Positions 63,207 through 64,000 of a stretch of DNA of 64,000 nucleotides are shown here, in pieces. Source of the stretch: Caulobacteraceae bacterium (GTDB taxonomy: Bacteria > Pseudomonadota > Alphaproteobacteria > Caulobacterales > Caulobacteraceae); NCBI GenBank assembly GCA_947475465.1, contig CANJLK010000001.1, positions 1-64,000 on the forward strand, read 5' to 3'. The notes under the pieces are model-generated. The model was not told the origin of the DNA, ran no database searches, and worked only from the letters and a program-made list of their open reading frames with translations. The position numbers and the translations under genes are program-made. Position 1 is the first letter of the stretch, and every line of letters starts with the position of its first letter.

Positions 63207-64000
63207 ATGGTTCGGGCAATGCTGGCGGCCGTCATGTTGGCCGGATGTCTGGGCACCGGCGCGGCGCTGGCCCAGGACGCCGTGGCGCGCCCGTCCGCAG
63301 CCGCCACGGCCTCCAGGCGCGACACGCCAGACGAACCTGGCGCGCGCTCCGCCAGCGGACTTGAACGCCGATCCGACCGCGGCCAAGCGGCAGGCGAGCA
63401 CAAGATCTCCGACGCCGATATAGCCACAGCGCCCGTCGAAGAAGCTGCGAAGAGCTCCCGGCACACGGTGGCCGTCGGCGGCCGGACGATCCCCTATACG
63501 GCCACTGCCGGGACGCTGACCCTGCGCGACGACGACGGCAAGCCGATCGCCAGCATGTTCTACGTGGCCTACACAGCCGACCGCGCCAAGGGCGAGGCCG
63601 AGCGGCCAGTGACGTTCCTCTATAATGGGGGTCCGGGCTCGGCGAGCCTGTTCCTGCACATGGGGGCGCTGGGCCCGGTCCACGTGCTGACCCAGGCGCC
63701 GGCGTCGGTTCACAACGCCCCCTTCACGATCGCCGAAAACCCCGACACCGTTCTCGACAAGTCGGACCTGGTGTTCCTGGACGCCATCGGCGCCGGCTAT
63801 TCCCGGCCGCTGGGCGACACCAAGGGCGCGGCCTTCTGGGGTGTCGACCAGGACATCGACGCCTTCGCCCGCGGCGTGCAGCGCTACATCACCGTGGCCC
63901 ACCGCTGGAATTCACCCAAGTTCCTGTTCGGGGAAAGCTATGGGACCACCCGTTCGGCGGGCCTGGCCTATGTTCTGCAGGAACGCGGCATCCAGCTGAA
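63207..64000 (+). CDS. S10-family serine carboxypeptidase, 5' part (3' end outside window)
   Basis: 264 codons are visible and the frame is open to the window end. ATG at 63207 follows AGGGGGA. Signal peptide LAAVMLAGCLGTGAALAQ (a lipobox LAGC is also present). After a low-complexity linker the peptidase domain begins near RTIPYTATAGTLTL. The S10 signature YNGGPGSASLF is visible, as is the nucleophile Ser244 in FGESYGTTR. The Asp and His of the triad lie beyond the window. It would release C-terminal residues from peptides in the periplasm. Confidence 0.92.
   Translation, partial: MVRAMLAAVMLAGCLGTGAALAQDAVARPSAAATASRRDTPDEPGARSASGLERRSDRGQAAGEHKISDADIATAPVEEAAKSSRHTVAVGGRTIPYTATAGTLTLRDDDGKPIASMFYVAYTADRAKGEAERPVTFLYNGGPGSASLFLHMGALGPVHVLTQAPASVHNAPFTIAENPDTVLDKSDLVFLDAIGAGYSRPLGDTKGAAFWGVDQDIDAFARGVQRYITVAHRWNSPKFLFGESYGTTRSAGLAYVLQERGIQL

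Noticed and set aside
1..64000. tRNA, rRNA, CRISPR, insertion sequence or prophage
   Set aside because: I found no cloverleaf-like sequences, no regularly spaced direct repeats, and no transposase or integrase motifs in the translated frames.

Overview
This is a high-GC, gene-dense chromosomal segment of an alphaproteobacterium, most probably Caulobacteraceae (Phenylobacterium or Caulobacter type). The evidence is the gene orders dnaX-ybaB-recR, def...fmt-truA, and rpmH-rnpA-yidC-engB-argB-nucleotidase-dapD-dapE, a Cpa/Tad pilus cluster of the Caulobacter kind, an HWE histidine kinase, a PEP-CTERM protein of the alphaproteobacterial W-type, and frequent GTG/TTG starts with 1-4 nt stop/start overlaps. 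I see no tRNA, rRNA, CRISPR array, insertion sequence, integrase or phage gene. Most large minus/plus ORF pairs are antisense shadows caused by the base composition.

Layout. 1-6490 (+): DNA replication and repair (dnaX 3' end, ybaB, recR, rmuC), then N-terminal formyl handling and tRNA modification (def, fmt, truA), with an inserted helical-repeat lipoprotein on the minus strand. 6501-13318 (-): lysine and arginine biosynthesis genes (dapE, dapD, argB) behind the conserved ribosomal protein/RNase P/membrane insertase block (rpmH, rnpA, yidC, engB). 13403-20494: a quinone-oxidoreductase-like enzyme, an esterase, two TetR regulators, a PEP-CTERM protein, a DUF72 protein and an M28 peptidase. 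20712-26337 (+): a complete tripartite RND efflux system, divergent from a TetR regulator. 26440-28606: LemA plus two TPM-domain proteins. 28716-33755: an HWE kinase, an isoquinoline-oxidoreductase-type molybdenum hydroxylase pair, and an HTH protein.

33978-40398 is the part I find most intriguing. Two paralogous secreted cupredoxin-like proteins flank an EAL-type c-di-GMP phosphodiesterase with a degenerate GGDEF domain and a beta-barrel-like outer membrane protein. These are followed by a DUF3034-type secreted protein and a truncated haemoglobin that carries its own signal peptide. Overlaps and spacing suggest two transcription units. I infer an envelope copper/haem redox or gas-sensing module coupled to c-di-GMP turnover; this is a hypothesis, not a described function that I can name.

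40744-46537 holds an Lrp regulator, a Cys-rich flavodoxin-like protein paired with a thioredoxin-reductase-like flavoprotein, a hybrid histidine kinase and an ArsR regulator. 46618-53512 (-) is a Tad/Cpa pilus operon, cpaB-cpaC-cpaE-cpaF-tadB-tadC, without pilin, prepilin peptidase or cpaD in the window. 53726-61143 holds an aldo/keto reductase, a type III CoA transferase, and the leucine-degradation carboxylase pair mccB/mccA with a DUF3667 membrane protein wedged between them, facing an enoyl-CoA hydratase. The window closes with an MFS drug transporter and the 5' part of an S10 serine carboxypeptidase.

Several intergenic spacers carry clear palindromes. The ybaB-recR spacer has three successive hairpins ending at the recR TTG start; the def/lipoprotein, porin/cupredoxin and recR/rmuC gaps hold long inverted repeats; and rpmH has a TTGACA-17 bp-TATCCA promoter.
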